Both the position numbers and the translations under genes were made by a program. Under the pieces are notes generated by a model, which was not told the DNA's origin, ran no database searches, and saw nothing but the letters and a program-made list of their open reading frames with translations. From positions 1 through 21,117 of the forward strand of contig JAQGNM010000094.1 in NCBI GenBank assembly GCA_028291845.1: a stretch of DNA of 21,117 nt, read 5' to 3'. This DNA comes from Massilia sp. (GTDB lineage Bacteria; Pseudomonadota; Gammaproteobacteria; Burkholderiales; Burkholderiaceae_D). Shown piece by piece: positions 1 to 10,590 of this stretch (the first letter of the stretch is position 1; each line of letters starts with the position of its first letter).

Positions 1-477
1 GGCCACGAGGCCCACGCACTGCGCGCGCGGCTGGGCGGCATGGCGCAGCGCGAGCGCCAGGCGCTGTCGGAGCTGCTGATCGGCGATTTGACGCGCCACA
101 ATCTGTATCTGACGCGCGCTACGGCCGAGGCGGTGTATGGCGACGCCGCATTGATTCCGTTTTACTTTCACGAGCAGCTCGACAGCAAGGCGCTGGCGTC
201 GATGTTTGCGTTTAAGAAAGGCCAGCCGACCATCTTGCGTCACGAATTCATCGGCATGACGGCCGCCGTGCCGACCGGCCCATACTGCGGGCGCATATTC
301 AGCTATATCGACGGCAGGCGTTCGTTCCAGCAAATTTTCGACCTGGTGCGCGCCGGCTTGCGGGTCAGCGGCGTGACGTCTTTGCCGGACAACAGTACCC
401 TGTTTGCCGACTTCCGTCCGGCCTACGACGTGCTCAATGCCATCGAGCGGGTGCTGCTGCGCGCGCCGGCGGCGTAA
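1..477 (+). CDS. Unrecognised protein, C-terminal part (5' end outside window)
   Basis: The reading frame is open from base 1 and ends at TAA 475-477, so at least 158 residues of the C-terminus are present; the ATG at 40 is probably internal. I do not recognise the family with confidence. The segment IFSYIDGRRSFQQIFDLVRA, at about residues 98-117 of the visible part, looks like the short 'IDG-x-x-S-hydrophobic' helix often found at the end of methyltransferase or peptide-modification proteins. A class I SAM-dependent methyltransferase tail is therefore possible, but this is a guess. No membrane segment is visible. It converges on glnE with only four bases between the two stop codons. Codon use and GC match the neighbouring housekeeping genes. 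Confidence 0.6.
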   Translation, partial: GHEAHALRARLGGMAQRERQALSELLIGDLTRHNLYLTRATAEAVYGDAALIPFYFHEQLDSKALASMFAFKKGQPTILRHEFIGMTAAVPTGPYCGRIFSYIDGRRSFQQIFDLVRAGLRVSGVTSLPDNSTLFADFRPAYDVLNAIERVLLRAPAA

Positions 478-481
478 GCGT

Positions 482-3211
482 TCAAGCTTCGAGCAGTGTT
501 CGCCACAGCGCCGTCACCGCCGCCGCATGCCGTTCCACCAACGCCGGCTCCACCCGCGCATTGTCCTGTCCCTGCAGGCGCACCTGGTGCTGCAGCTTGC
601 GCATGGCGCGGTAGGCGTCGGCCACCGCCAGCGCCTGGGCTGGCTCGATCAGGCCCAGTTCGCCGCAAGCCTTGAGCAGGGCGATATTGCCGCTGTTGGC
701 GGTCAGCTGCGGGTAGTCGTGGGCATGGCGCAGCACCAGGTATTGCACCATGAACTCGATGTCGATCATGCCGCCGGCCCCTTGCTTGAGGTCGAAACCG
801 GTTCCGGGCGCCTGCGCCTTGTGCATGCGGGCACGCATGTTGACCACCTCCTGGCGCAGGGCGCCGGGGTCGCGCGCGCGCGTGAGCACCTGTTGGCGGA
901 TGGTGTCGAAGCGCTCGCCGATGGCGGCGTCGCCGGCGCAAAAGCGCGCCCGCGTCAGCGCCTGGTGTTCCCACACCCATGCCGAGCTGGTCTGGTAGCG
1001 CTCGAACGCCGCCAGCGACGACACCAGCATGCCGGAGGCGCCGTCCGGACGCAGGGCGGTGTCGATGTCGAACAGGCTGCCGGCCGAGGTGTGCGCCGTC
1101 ATCCAGGTGATGAAGCGCTGGGCCAGCTTGGCGTAATTGGCGGGGGCGTCCTGATCGTCGTCATCGAACAGAAAGATCACGTCGAGGTCGGACACGTAGC
1201 CGAGTTCCTTGCCGCCCAGTTTGCCGTAGGCGATCACCGCAAAACGCGGCACTTCGCGGTGGCGGCTGGCCACCGTCTGCCAGGCCGCCTTGACGGTGGC
1301 GTCGACGATCAGGTCGGCCAGCGCCGACAGATAGTCGGCCAGTTTTTCGACCGACAATTCGCCGGCCAGGTCCAGCGCCAGCAGGCGGAACAGCTGGGCG
1401 TGGTGGAAATCGCGCAGGATATCCATTTGCCGCTCGGTGTCGCCGGGGGCGCCGTCGAGCAGGGTCTGCAATTCGGCGGCCAGCGCCGGGCAGTCGAGGC
1501 CGCCGCGCACGCGGTCGTCCAGCAATTCGTCGAGCAGGATCGGGTGCTGCGCCAGAAACGTGGCGGCCCAGCCCGAGGCGTTCATCATGCGAATCACGCG
1601 CTCGAGCGTGTGCGGATATTCGGTCAGCAAGGACAGATAGGCCGAGCGGCGCGCCACCGCCTCGAAAAAGTCGAGCAGGCGCGCCAGCGTGGCGCTGTGA
1701 CGGCCGACGCCGGCTTCCTCGATCACCCGGGCAATCAGCGGCAGGGCGGCGCTCAGCAGCGCCAGCAGCCGGGTGCGGCTCGCTTCCGGCATCGCCTGCA
1801 GCCGCGGCGCCTGCCAGGTCGACAGCAGGCGGCGGGCGGCGCCGGCGGCGTCGTCGAAGCCGAGTCCGTTCAAGCGCGCTTCGATGGCCGCCAGGTTGTC
1901 GAGGTCGGCTTCGCCGCCGCTCGACTGCAATTGCATCTGCTCGCTCTCATCCTGCACCTTTTCGCTGAAGATGGCGTCGAACTGGGCGGCCACGAAAACG
2001 CGGTGCGCCGCCAGCGCCGACAACAGCGTAGCGGCGTCAGGCAGGCCCATCATGGCGGCGATCACCGCGCATTCCTCGGCGCCGCCGGGCACCGTGTGGG
2101 TCTGGGCGTCGTCGCGGTATTGCAGGCGGTGCTCGAGGTTGCGCAGGAAAGTGTAGGAGTCGAGCAGGGCGGCGACGGTGTCGGGCGGCAATAACTCCTT
2201 CTCGGCCAGCAGCTTCAGGGTGGCGCGGGTCGAGCGCTCGCGCAGGGCCGCTTCGCGCCCGCCGCGGATCAGCTGAAACACCTGCGCCAGAAATTCGATC
2301 TCGCGGATGCCGCCGCGCCCCAGCTTGACGTTGTTGCTGCGGTCGGGGTGCAAGCGCTCCTGGCGGTCGACCTCGGCGCGGATCTGGCCGTGCATGGTGC
2401 GGATGGCGTCGATCACGCCGAAATCGAGGTAGCGGCGGTAGACGAACGGGCGCACGATGGCGTCGAGCGCCTCGATGTCGGCCGCGGTGCCGGTCACCGC
2501 GCGCGCCTTGACCCAGGCATATCGCTCCCATTCGCGGCCCTGGACGATCAGGTAATGTTCGACCATCGACAGGCTGGCCACCAGCGGGCCGGACTTGCCG
2601 TTCGGCCGCAACGCCATGTCGACGCGGAACACGAAGCCGTCCTCGATCACTTCGGCCAGGGAGGCGATCAGCTTCTTGCCCAGCCGGCTGAAAAACTCGT
2701 GGTTCGATAGTCCCCGTTGGCCGGGGCCGGCGGCGCAGTCGCCGTCTTCCGGATAGACAAAGATCAAGTCGATGTCGGACGATACATTCAGTTCGCCGCC
2801 GCCTTGCTTGCCCATCGCCAGCACCATCAATTGCTGCGGCAAACCCGATTCTGCTCCCATTGGCATGCCATGCTGCTGCACCATCTCGTCCATCAGCGGC
2901 GCCAGTGCGGTGATGATGGCGAAATCGGCCAGCGCCGTCATGGTGGCCACCACTTCGGCCAGGTCGGCCTGTCCGCCCAGATCGCGGCGGATCAGGGCGC
3001 AGATGACCAGATTGCGCAGGCGCCGCAAGCCGCGCGGCAGCGGAATGCCGGCGTCGAGCTCGCGCCGCAGTTCCGCGCCGAAATCGCAGCGTTCGAGCGA
3101 TAATTCAGCCATGGCGGCCACGCGCTGCGCGCGGCCCGGGTCGGCCGCCAGCCAGCGCTGATAAAAATGCGAGTAGTGGGCGGGATCGTCGGGCTGCAGA
3201 GCTGCATTCAT
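482..3211 (-). CDS. glnE: Bifunctional glutamine synthetase adenylyltransferase / deadenylylase GlnE
   Basis: GlnE attaches AMP to, and removes it from, a tyrosine of glutamine synthetase, setting its activity according to nitrogen status under PII control. The protein has the family's duplicated architecture. The first nucleotidyltransferase motif is GKQGGGELNVSSDIDLIF at residues 134-151 and the second is GKLGGKELGYVSDLDVIF at 663-680. Each is followed by an ALRP-(N/D)G-x-SG stretch. In the family the N-terminal half deadenylylates and the C-terminal half adenylylates. The length of 909 aa is close to the usual 930-950. I chose ATG 3211 (MNAALQPDD); an in-frame GTG at 3268 would add 19 residues of unconserved look, and neither start has a clear Shine-Dalgarno. 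It is divergent from yhdP. Confidence 0.98.
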   Translation of the reverse strand: MNAALQPDDPAHYSHFYQRWLAADPGRAQRVAAMAELSLERCDFGAELRRELDAGIPLPRGLRRLRNLVICALIRRDLGGQADLAEVVATMTALADFAIITALAPLMDEMVQQHGMPMGAESGLPQQLMVLAMGKQGGGELNVSSDIDLIFVYPEDGDCAAGPGQRGLSNHEFFSRLGKKLIASLAEVIEDGFVFRVDMALRPNGKSGPLVASLSMVEHYLIVQGREWERYAWVKARAVTGTAADIEALDAIVRPFVYRRYLDFGVIDAIRTMHGQIRAEVDRQERLHPDRSNNVKLGRGGIREIEFLAQVFQLIRGGREAALRERSTRATLKLLAEKELLPPDTVAALLDSYTFLRNLEHRLQYRDDAQTHTVPGGAEECAVIAAMMGLPDAATLLSALAAHRVFVAAQFDAIFSEKVQDESEQMQLQSSGGEADLDNLAAIEARLNGLGFDDAAGAARRLLSTWQAPRLQAMPEASRTRLLALLSAALPLIARVIEEAGVGRHSATLARLLDFFEAVARRSAYLSLLTEYPHTLERVIRMMNASGWAATFLAQHPILLDELLDDRVRGGLDCPALAAELQTLLDGAPGDTERQMDILRDFHHAQLFRLLALDLAGELSVEKLADYLSALADLIVDATVKAAWQTVASRHREVPRFAVIAYGKLGGKELGYVSDLDVIFLFDDDDQDAPANYAKLAQRFITWMTAHTSAGSLFDIDTALRPDGASGMLVSSLAAFERYQTSSAWVWEHQALTRARFCAGDAAIGERFDTIRQQVLTRARDPGALRQEVVNMRARMHKAQAPGTGFDLKQGAGGMIDIEFMVQYLVLRHAHDYPQLTANSGNIALLKACGELGLIEPAQALAVADAYRAMRKLQHQVRLQGQDNARVEPALVERHAAAVTALWRTLLEA

Positions 3212-3318
3212 GGGCGTTGGGCAAGAGGTTTGTTGTAGGGCGGGCGCATGCGGTGCGGTGGCAGGCACGAGCGGCGGGGGCGCGCGCCAGCGGCATCTCT
3301 GCTGGGCGTGCTATGCGG

Positions 3319-3324
3319 TAAAAT
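3319..3324 (+). promoter_or_regulatory. Possible -10 element of the yhdP promoter
   Basis: TAAAAT lies in the 264-bp glnE-yhdP divergent gap, 151 bases before the yhdP ATG. It is the only good -10 match I see on this strand, but the region about 17 bp upstream (TCTCTG) is a poor -35, so the call is weak. The rest of the gap shows nothing further. Confidence 0.25.
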
Positions 3325-3475
3325 TGCAGCGCATCGGCGCTGGAAGCAGGACGATGGTAAGCCAGGCGGCGGCGTTGTTGCAAGCGCTCTCGCTCTGACC
3401 AATGTGCATAACGAACGCCTGGACAAGAGTATTTTGAGCCTATTGATCGACAGCCAGGAGACCGAGGGCGCGGGT

Positions 3476-6400
3476 ATGCACCCGCCGCACCCGCCCCTGG
3501 CGCAGCGCTGGCGCCGTCTGCGGACGGTTTGGCGGCTGTGCGATCAAGCCTCGCATCACGTGCTGGGCTGGACGGTGCGCTTCGCCCTGCTGGTGTACTT
3601 TGCCTTCGCCATCCTGTTCCTGCTGCTGCGCTATGCCATTCTGCCCAACATCGACTATTACAAAGGCGATATCGAACGAATGGCCAGCCGCGCGGTCGGC
3701 AACCAGGTGTCGATTGCCCGCATTTATGCATCCTGGCAAGGCTTGCGGCCCAACCTGTTCCTCGGCGACGTCGTGCTGCGCGATGCGCAGGGCCGCACCG
3801 CCCTCAGCTTACCGAGCGTGTCGGCGACCTTTGCCTGGTGGACCTTGCTGGCGGGCGACGCCAGGTTCGAGTCGCTCGAACTGATTCGTCCCAGCCTGGA
3901 CGTGCGGCGCGACGCCGGCGGGCGCGTGTCGGTGGCCGGTATTGTGCTCGACAACAACAAAGAAGGGCGCGCACCCAACGACTGGGCGCTGCGCCAGCAC
4001 CACATCGTCATCCGTGAAGGCCGCATCGTCTGGACCGATGTGAAGCGCCAGGCGCCCACCCTGGCGCTCGAGAATGTCGAATTGACCCTGACCAACAACT
4101 GGAACCGCCACCGCTTTGCCGTGCGCGCGACGCCGCCGGCCGCCCTGTCGGCGCCGCTCGACGTGCGCGCCGACTTCAGCAGCCCGCGCTTTGCCGCCAG
4201 CCGCGCCGCCGTCGCCTTGTGGAAGGGCGAGTTGTTCACCGACTTGCGCAACACCGATCTGGCTGCCTGGAAACCGTATCTCGATTACCCGTTCGAACTG
4301 AGCCAGGGCAAGGGCTCGGTGCGCGCCTGGCTGACGCTGGACCAGTCGCGACTGGCCGGGTTTACCGCCGATCTGGCCTTGGCGAATGTGGCCGCGCGGC
4401 TGGCCCCGAACGGGCCGCCGCTGGCGCTGGCCCAGGTCAGCGGCCGCTTGTCGGCCAGCGAAACCATCGCGCCGGTGGCGGCCGAAGGCACGCCCACCTT
4501 CGGCAAACATGGCCACCGCATCGCCCTCGACCAATTCGCGGTGCTGACCGAGGATGGCGTGCGCTTGCCGCCCACCACCCTGTACGAGTCCTACACCCCG
4601 GCCACCCGGGTCAAGCGCGAGAAATTCGTGGTCAGCGCGCGCGAGCTCGACCTGGCCCTGGTGGCCCAACTGGCCGCGCAGATGCCGCTGGCGCAGGCCG
4701 AACGCAGCCTGCTGGCCGAACTGGCGCCGCGCGGCCGCCTGCGCAATTTCTCGGCGGAGTGGGAAGGGCGCTATCCCTCGATCGCTGCCTGGCGCGTGCG
4801 CGGCCAGCTCGAACGGCTGGGACTGAACGCCAGGCCGGCGCGCCTGGCGGTGGCGAAAACCGCCACCAGCGAAGCGGTCACGCCGCTGCCGGCGATTCCC
4901 GGCTTCGACCGACTCTCCGGCAGCGTCGACGCCAGCGACAAGGGCGGCGCCGTGGTGCTCGACTCGGACCGGTTGCAGGTCCAGCTGCCGCAGTGGTTCG
5001 CCGACCCGGACATGAATTTCGACAAGTTCGCTCTGCGCGCGCACTGGCATTACCCCGATCCGCAGCAAGTGGCCGTCGACATCGACCGCTTCGAGGCGGC
5101 GCAGGGCGCGCTCAAGGCCAGCCTGCACGGCCGCCACGTGCTGCCGCTGGCGCCGGGCAGGGGGCCAGGCGAGGCTGACCTGCATGGCGCGCTCACGGGA
5201 TTTACCATCAAGTCGCTGGATCGATATCTCCCCCTTAAAACCCCGCCGCACCTGCGCGACTGGCTGGTCGGCGCGCTCGAGGACGGCATGTTGCAAGACA
5301 CCACCTTGCGGCTGCGCGGCGACCTGTCGCATTTCCCGTTTCATGCCGATACCCAGGCCGAACGCAGCCGTGGCGAATTCCGCGTCGCCGGCCGCCTTGA
5401 AAACGCCCGTCTCAACTACACCCCTGGCCACTTTGGCAAGGACGGCAAGGCGCCGCTGTGGCCGCAGGCCGAGCGCATCAACGGCTCGATCGTGTTCGAC
5501 CGTACCCGCATGGAAATCAAGGCCGACACTGCCGCCACCGCCGGTGTCGCCTTGAGCGCCGTCAAGGCCGTCATTCCCGATCTGCTCTCGCACGACATGC
5601 AGCTGGAAATCGACGGCAGCGCCGCCGGTCCCTTGCAGGAATTTTTGCGCTACGTCGCCGTCAGCCCAGTCACCGACTGGATCGGCCATTTTACCGACGA
5701 CGCCCGCACCACCAACGGCGCCCGCCTCGGCCTGAAACTGCGCATGCCGCTGGCGCGCATGGCCGAGACCAAGGTGCAGGGCGTGCTGCAGCTGATTAAC
5801 AACGATGTCGTGCTGTTCGAAGACTTGCCGCCGCTGCAAGCTGCGCTTGGCAAGATCGAATTCACCGAGCGCGGCGTCGCCCTGAACGGCGTCGGCGCCA
5901 GCTTTCTCGGCGGGCCGCTGGCGCTGACCGGCGGCACCCAGAAAGACAACAGCATCCTCATCAAGCTGGCCGGCCAGGTCAGCGGCGACGGCTTGCGGCG
6001 CGCCTGGGCGGCGCCGGCGGCGCAGCGCTTGACCGCGCACTTCAACGGCGAGACGCGCTTCACTGGCGCGGTCGCCGTCAAGGACCACCGGGTCGAGGTG
6101 ACGGTCGATTCCACCCTGGCCGGCATGGGCCTGGGTTTTCCGGCGCCGCTGGGCAAAGCCGCCGCGCTCGACAACATGCCGCTGCACTTCGTGCTGTCCG
6201 GCCTGGCAACGGGCGACCCGGCGCTGTCGCGCGACGACATCCGGCTGTCGCTGGGCTCGGCGATATCGGCCCGTTACCTGCGCCAGCGGCAAGGCAAGGG
6301 ACCGTGGACGGTGCTGCGCGGCGGCGTCGGCGTCAACGTGCCGGCGCCGGAGCCGGACAGCGGTGTGATGTTCAACGTCAACATGAAGTCGCTGAATGTC

Positions 6401-7642
6401 GACCAGTGGCTGGCGCTGGGCAGCGCGGTCGCCGGCGCGCCGGCGGCGACGGCGGGGGTGGCAACAACCGCCGCCGCACCGGCCGAGGGCGCTGCCGCCG
6501 GTCCGCACGGCCTGGCGCAATACGTCACCCCCGACGTCATCTCGGGCCGCGCGGACGAGCTGATCGTCACGGAACGCAAGCTCAACAACGTGGTGGTGGG
6601 GGTGTCGCACCAAAAATCGAGCTGGCAAGCCAACGTCGACTCGCACCAGGCGTCCGGCTACATCACCTGGAACGAGCCGGCCAACGGCCAGGGCCTGGGC
6701 AAGGTCACGGCGCGGCTGGCCACCCTGATCATTCCGGAATCGGCCGCCGCCGAAGTGAAGGATTTATTGGAGGGCAGTAAAAGTTCCGCTTCCACCATCC
6801 CAGGCCTGGACATCGTGGCGGAGCGTTTCGAACTGTTCAACAAGCCGCTCGGCAAGCTGGAATTGGTCGCCAGCAACGAGCGCGTGGCTACCGGGCGCGA
6901 GTGGCGCATCAACCGCCTGTCGATGGTCAATCCCGACGGCGACCTGAAAGCCACCGGCAGCTGGCAAATCCGCGAGGGCAAGAGCACGACCAACCTCAAC
7001 TTCAACCTCGACATCGCCGACGCCGGGCGGCTGCTCGACCGCCTCGGCTTTCCCGACACCTTAAAACGCGGCAAGGGCAAGCTCTCCGGCGACGTCAGCT
7101 GGAACGGCTTGCCATATTCGCTCGACGCGCCGACTCTGTCGGGCGCGATTGCCCTGAACGTGGCCGCCGGGCAGTTCCTCAAGAAAGACCCGGGCGCCGC
7201 CAAGCTGCTGGGCGTGCTCAGCTTGCAGGCCTTGCCGCGCCTGTTGAAACTCGATTTTCACGACGTTTTTTCCGAGGGCCTGGCCTTCGACGGCATCAAG
7301 GCCACCGCCGTCATCAACAAGGGCGTGCTGAAAACCGATAACTTGAAAATGTACGGGGTCGCCGCCACCGTATTAATGGACGGCACCGCCGACATCGCCA
7401 ACGAATCGACCAACCTGCGGGTGGTGGTGGTGCCGGAATTTAACCTGGGCACCGGGCCGCTGGTGTACGCCCTGGCGGTGAACCCGGTGATCGGTCTGGG
7501 CAGCTTCCTGGCCCAGCTGTTCCTGCGCGACCCGATGATGAGGGCGCTGACCTACGAAATGAAGGTCGAGGGACCGTGGAAGGCGCCGGTGGTGACCAAG
7601 CTGGCGCAGAGAACGGCAATCACGCCGGCGCCCGCCAAATAA
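3476..7642 (+). CDS. yhdP: YhdP-family AsmA-like protein (inner-membrane-anchored, outer-membrane lipid homeostasis)
   Basis: This is a large envelope protein of the YhdP/TIGR02099 family. In E. coli, YhdP acts with TamB and YdbH in moving phospholipids to the outer membrane; the same role here is inferred from family. One transmembrane helix lies near residues 30-52 (GWTVRFALLVYFAFAILFLL), followed by a long periplasmic beta-rich body and a C-terminal AsmA-like part ending in a conserved-looking LRDPMMRALTYEMKVEGPW segment. The length is 1388 aa, somewhat longer than the roughly 1270 aa of the E. coli protein; part of the excess is an Ala/Gly/Pro-rich linker around residues 983-1012. The frame is open from 3248, but ATG 3476 has a GAGGG-type Shine-Dalgarno 8 bases upstream and places the charged N-terminus and helix correctly. 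It leads a probable operon with the two genes after it; a yhdP-tldD neighbourhood is also known in E. coli. Confidence 0.93.
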   Translation: MHPPHPPLAQRWRRLRTVWRLCDQASHHVLGWTVRFALLVYFAFAILFLLLRYAILPNIDYYKGDIERMASRAVGNQVSIARIYASWQGLRPNLFLGDVVLRDAQGRTALSLPSVSATFAWWTLLAGDARFESLELIRPSLDVRRDAGGRVSVAGIVLDNNKEGRAPNDWALRQHHIVIREGRIVWTDVKRQAPTLALENVELTLTNNWNRHRFAVRATPPAALSAPLDVRADFSSPRFAASRAAVALWKGELFTDLRNTDLAAWKPYLDYPFELSQGKGSVRAWLTLDQSRLAGFTADLALANVAARLAPNGPPLALAQVSGRLSASETIAPVAAEGTPTFGKHGHRIALDQFAVLTEDGVRLPPTTLYESYTPATRVKREKFVVSARELDLALVAQLAAQMPLAQAERSLLAELAPRGRLRNFSAEWEGRYPSIAAWRVRGQLERLGLNARPARLAVAKTATSEAVTPLPAIPGFDRLSGSVDASDKGGAVVLDSDRLQVQLPQWFADPDMNFDKFALRAHWHYPDPQQVAVDIDRFEAAQGALKASLHGRHVLPLAPGRGPGEADLHGALTGFTIKSLDRYLPLKTPPHLRDWLVGALEDGMLQDTTLRLRGDLSHFPFHADTQAERSRGEFRVAGRLENARLNYTPGHFGKDGKAPLWPQAERINGSIVFDRTRMEIKADTAATAGVALSAVKAVIPDLLSHDMQLEIDGSAAGPLQEFLRYVAVSPVTDWIGHFTDDARTTNGARLGLKLRMPLARMAETKVQGVLQLINNDVVLFEDLPPLQAALGKIEFTERGVALNGVGASFLGGPLALTGGTQKDNSILIKLAGQVSGDGLRRAWAAPAAQRLTAHFNGETRFTGAVAVKDHRVEVTVDSTLAGMGLGFPAPLGKAAALDNMPLHFVLSGLATGDPALSRDDIRLSLGSAISARYLRQRQGKGPWTVLRGGVGVNVPAPEPDSGVMFNVNMKSLNVDQWLALGSAVAGAPAATAGVATTAAAPAEGAAAGPHGLAQYVTPDVISGRADELIVTERKLNNVVVGVSHQKSSWQANVDSHQASGYITWNEPANGQGLGKVTARLATLIIPESAAAEVKDLLEGSKSSASTIPGLDIVAERFELFNKPLGKLELVASNERVATGREWRINRLSMVNPDGDLKATGSWQIREGKSTTNLNFNLDIADAGRLLDRLGFPDTLKRGKGKLSGDVSWNGLPYSLDAPTLSGAIALNVAAGQFLKKDPGAAKLLGVLSLQALPRLLKLDFHDVFSEGLAFDGIKATAVINKGVLKTDNLKMYGVAATVLMDGTADIANESTNLRVVVVPEFNLGTGPLVYALAVNPVIGLGSFLAQLFLRDPMMRALTYEMKVEGPWKAPVVTKLAQRTAITPAPAK

Positions 7643-7675
7643 GTTTCAGCAAGCCGTAGCCATGAAGGGAAATCC

Positions 7676-8473
7676 ATGACAAAAATTGCCGCCATCCAGA
7701 TGGTGTCGACACCAAGCGTCGCCACCAACATCGCCACCGCCAGCCGCCTGGTCGCCGAAGCGGCAAGCCAGGGGGCGCTGCTGGTCAGCCTGCCCGAGTA
7801 CTGGCCCATCATGGGTTTGCAGGACACCGACAAGGTCGATCGTGCAGAGCCGGACGGCGCCGGCCCGATCCAGGATTTCCTGGCCGGCGCCGCCCGCGAG
7901 CACGGCATCTGGCTGGCCGGCGGCACCTTGCCCTTGACCTCGTCGTCGCCCGGCAAGGTGATGAACACGACATTGGTGTACAACCCGCGGGGCGAAGCGG
8001 TCGGCCGTTACGACAAGATTCACCTGTTCGGTTTCAACAAGGGCGACGAAGCCTATGACGAAGCGCGCACCATCGTGCCGGGTCAAAACGTCGTCACCTT
8101 CGACGCGCCGTTCGGCAAGGTCGGCCTGGCGGTGTGCTACGACCTGCGCTTTCCCGAACTGTTTCGCGCCATGGGCGATTGCACCCTGATGCTGGTGCCG
8201 GCCGCGTTCACCTACACCACCGGCAGCGCCCACTGGGAAGTGCTGTTGCGTGCCCGCGCCATCGAAAACCAGTGTTATGTATTGGCCGCCGCCCAGGGCG
8301 GCACCCACGCCAACGGCCGCCGCACCTTCGGCCACAGCGTGTTGATCGATCCCTGGGGCAAGGTCACCGCGCTGCTCGAAGAGGGCGAAGGTGTGGTCAT
8401 CGGCGAGATCGACCAGGCACTGATCGACAGTGTGCGCGGCAGCCTGCCTGCCCTGAAACATCGCCGACTGTGA
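7676..8473 (+). CDS. Nitrilase-superfamily carbon-nitrogen hydrolase (Nit-type amidase)
   Basis: This is a cytoplasmic amidase of the nitrilase superfamily. The catalytic triad is visible as E41 (LPEYW), K114 (RYDKIHLF) and C154 (LAVCYDLRFPELFR), and the whole 265-aa length matches single-domain members. The sequence style is closest to the Nit1/Nit2-type branch, whose members hydrolyse deaminated glutathione (a metabolite-repair reaction) or omega-amides; which substrate applies here cannot be read from sequence. The ATG has AAGGGA ending 5 bases upstream. It begins 33 bases after the yhdP stop and is followed 91 bases later by tldD, so cotranscription is likely. Confidence 0.93.
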   Translation: MTKIAAIQMVSTPSVATNIATASRLVAEAASQGALLVSLPEYWPIMGLQDTDKVDRAEPDGAGPIQDFLAGAAREHGIWLAGGTLPLTSSSPGKVMNTTLVYNPRGEAVGRYDKIHLFGFNKGDEAYDEARTIVPGQNVVTFDAPFGKVGLAVCYDLRFPELFRAMGDCTLMLVPAAFTYTTGSAHWEVLLRARAIENQCYVLAAAQGGTHANGRRTFGHSVLIDPWGKVTALLEEGEGVVIGEIDQALIDSVRGSLPALKHRRL

Positions 8474-8564
8474 TAGCGCCATATTCGCTTCCGACTGACC
8501 TGCTATTTCCGCATGTGGCACAATGAATGACAACACAAAGCAATCTGCCTGAAGGACTCGCGCC

Positions 8565-10025
<1,461 letters not shown>

Positions 10026-10026
10026 T

Positions 10027-10056
10027 CAAACAAAAGTACACACCTACTTTTGTTTG
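10027..10056 (+). terminator. Hairpin abutting the tldD stop codon
   Basis: The 12-bp perfect stem CAAACAAAAGTA / TACTTTTGTTTG (10027-10038 and 10045-10056) has a six-base loop. It starts one base after the TAA. There is no long U-run directly after it, so it may act in tandem with the following hairpin or protect the mRNA 3' end. Confidence 0.7.
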
Positions 10057-10068
10057 GTTTGATCAGAT

Positions 10069-10098
10069 AAAAAAGCCTCGGGAAACCCGAGGCTTTTT
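10069..10098 (+). terminator. Bidirectional intrinsic terminator after tldD
   Basis: The stem AAAAAGCCTCGGG / CCCGAGGCTTTTT has an AAA loop, with A-run and T-run on the two sides, so it can end transcripts from either strand. It is the classical terminator of the yhdP-nitrilase-tldD unit. Confidence 0.9.
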
Positions 10099-10210
10099 CA
10101 GTTTACGCAACCCCGATTCAGATCCACCTTCGCCTCGGGGTTCGGCGGGCCGCCTGCGGCGACACCTGCCGCCCCTGCGCGTGTAATTCAAACGAAGCTA
10201 AGGCGAACCT

Positions 10211-10300
10211 ATGAGAGAGCTAAAAAATGAACTTACCGACGAATTTATAAACGAATCTCAAACGAAGCTGCAAACAAAATTAGATAAAAAGCCTCGGTGA
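10211..10300 (+). CDS. Candidate 29-aa small protein
   Basis: ATG 10211 is preceded by AAGG with a 7-base gap. The frame runs for 29 residues, very rich in Lys, Glu, Leu, Thr and Asn, and could form one charged amphipathic helix; it has no membrane segment. Its last codons (KKPR) overlap the first arm of the repeat at 10282-10370, so the stop may be a chance product of that repeat. I do not recognise it. Confidence 0.22.
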   Translation: MRELKNELTDEFINESQTKLQTKLDKKPR

Positions 10301-10370
10301 ACGCGTCGGCAGAGCCGGGGATTTTTCGTTTCCGCAAACCAGATTCTTGCGGCCCCGCCGGGATGAAGGG
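10282..10370 (+). repeat. REP-like terminator repeat, copy R1
   Basis: It starts AGATAAAAAGCCTCGG, as module A does, and forms an imperfect stem AAAAAGCCTCGG with CCGGGGATTTTT at 10315-10326. It then continues through CGCAA-N9-TTGCG (10333-10351) into a CCGCCGGGATGAAGGG tail. It can act as a weak plus-strand terminator. It is related to R2, R3 and R4. Confidence 0.7.
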
Positions 10371-10407
10371 CTGCGGAATTTGCACGCCATGAATCGAGGT
10401 CGAAAAA

Positions 10408-10480
10408 GTTCTTGGCAGACCCAAGAGTTTTTTTAAGGCGCAATGCCGATTCTTGCGAGCTTCGCTGCGATGACGGAGTG
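10408..10480 (+). repeat. REP-like repeat, copy R2
   Basis: It contains CGCAA-N9-TTGCG, then GATTCTTGCG at 10448-10457 followed by AGCTTCGCTGCGATGACGG. The last part matches the reverse strand of R4 almost base for base. Confidence 0.7.
10410..10434 (+). terminator. Weak intrinsic terminator within R2
   Basis: The 6-bp stem TCTTGG / CCAAGA has a 5-base loop and is followed after one G by seven T residues. No clear gene ends here, so it may be a relic. Confidence 0.45.
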
Positions 10481-10590
10481 TGCATTTGCATGAAGCTAAA
10501 TCCACTGTGCCAGCGAATCCGGTTTGGTCTGAACTTGGCTTTGAATGCATTTCGGAGTGGTAGACTCGAGATCGTATTGAAAGGTGACAA

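Larger units (their letters stand above)
10026..10590. other. Intergenic stretch: terminators and REP-like repeats
   Basis: These 565 bases between tldD and the 151-aa gene hold terminator module A, a 29-codon candidate ORF, and two REP-like repeat copies. A 12-base direct repeat, TCAAACGAAGCT, occurs at 10188-10199 and 10258-10269. From about 10185 the GC content falls below that of the flanking genes, marking the left side of the accessory island. Confidence 0.7.

Noticed and set aside
404..2194. 596-codon open frame antisense to glnE
   Set aside because: A shadow frame caused by high GC at third positions. The composition (His, Gln, Arg and Gly rich) is not protein-like, and glnE is certain on the other strand.
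3212..3268. GTG start at 3268 for glnE
   Set aside because: It adds 19 residues without a Shine-Dalgarno, and the family N-terminus fits the ATG at 3211.
3809..6646. 945-codon open frame antisense to yhdP
   Set aside because: Same GC shadow effect. It has no recognisable domain, and yhdP is well supported.
8512..8526. Sigma-54-like TGGCAC upstream of tldD
   Set aside because: The -12 TTGC element is missing at the required distance.
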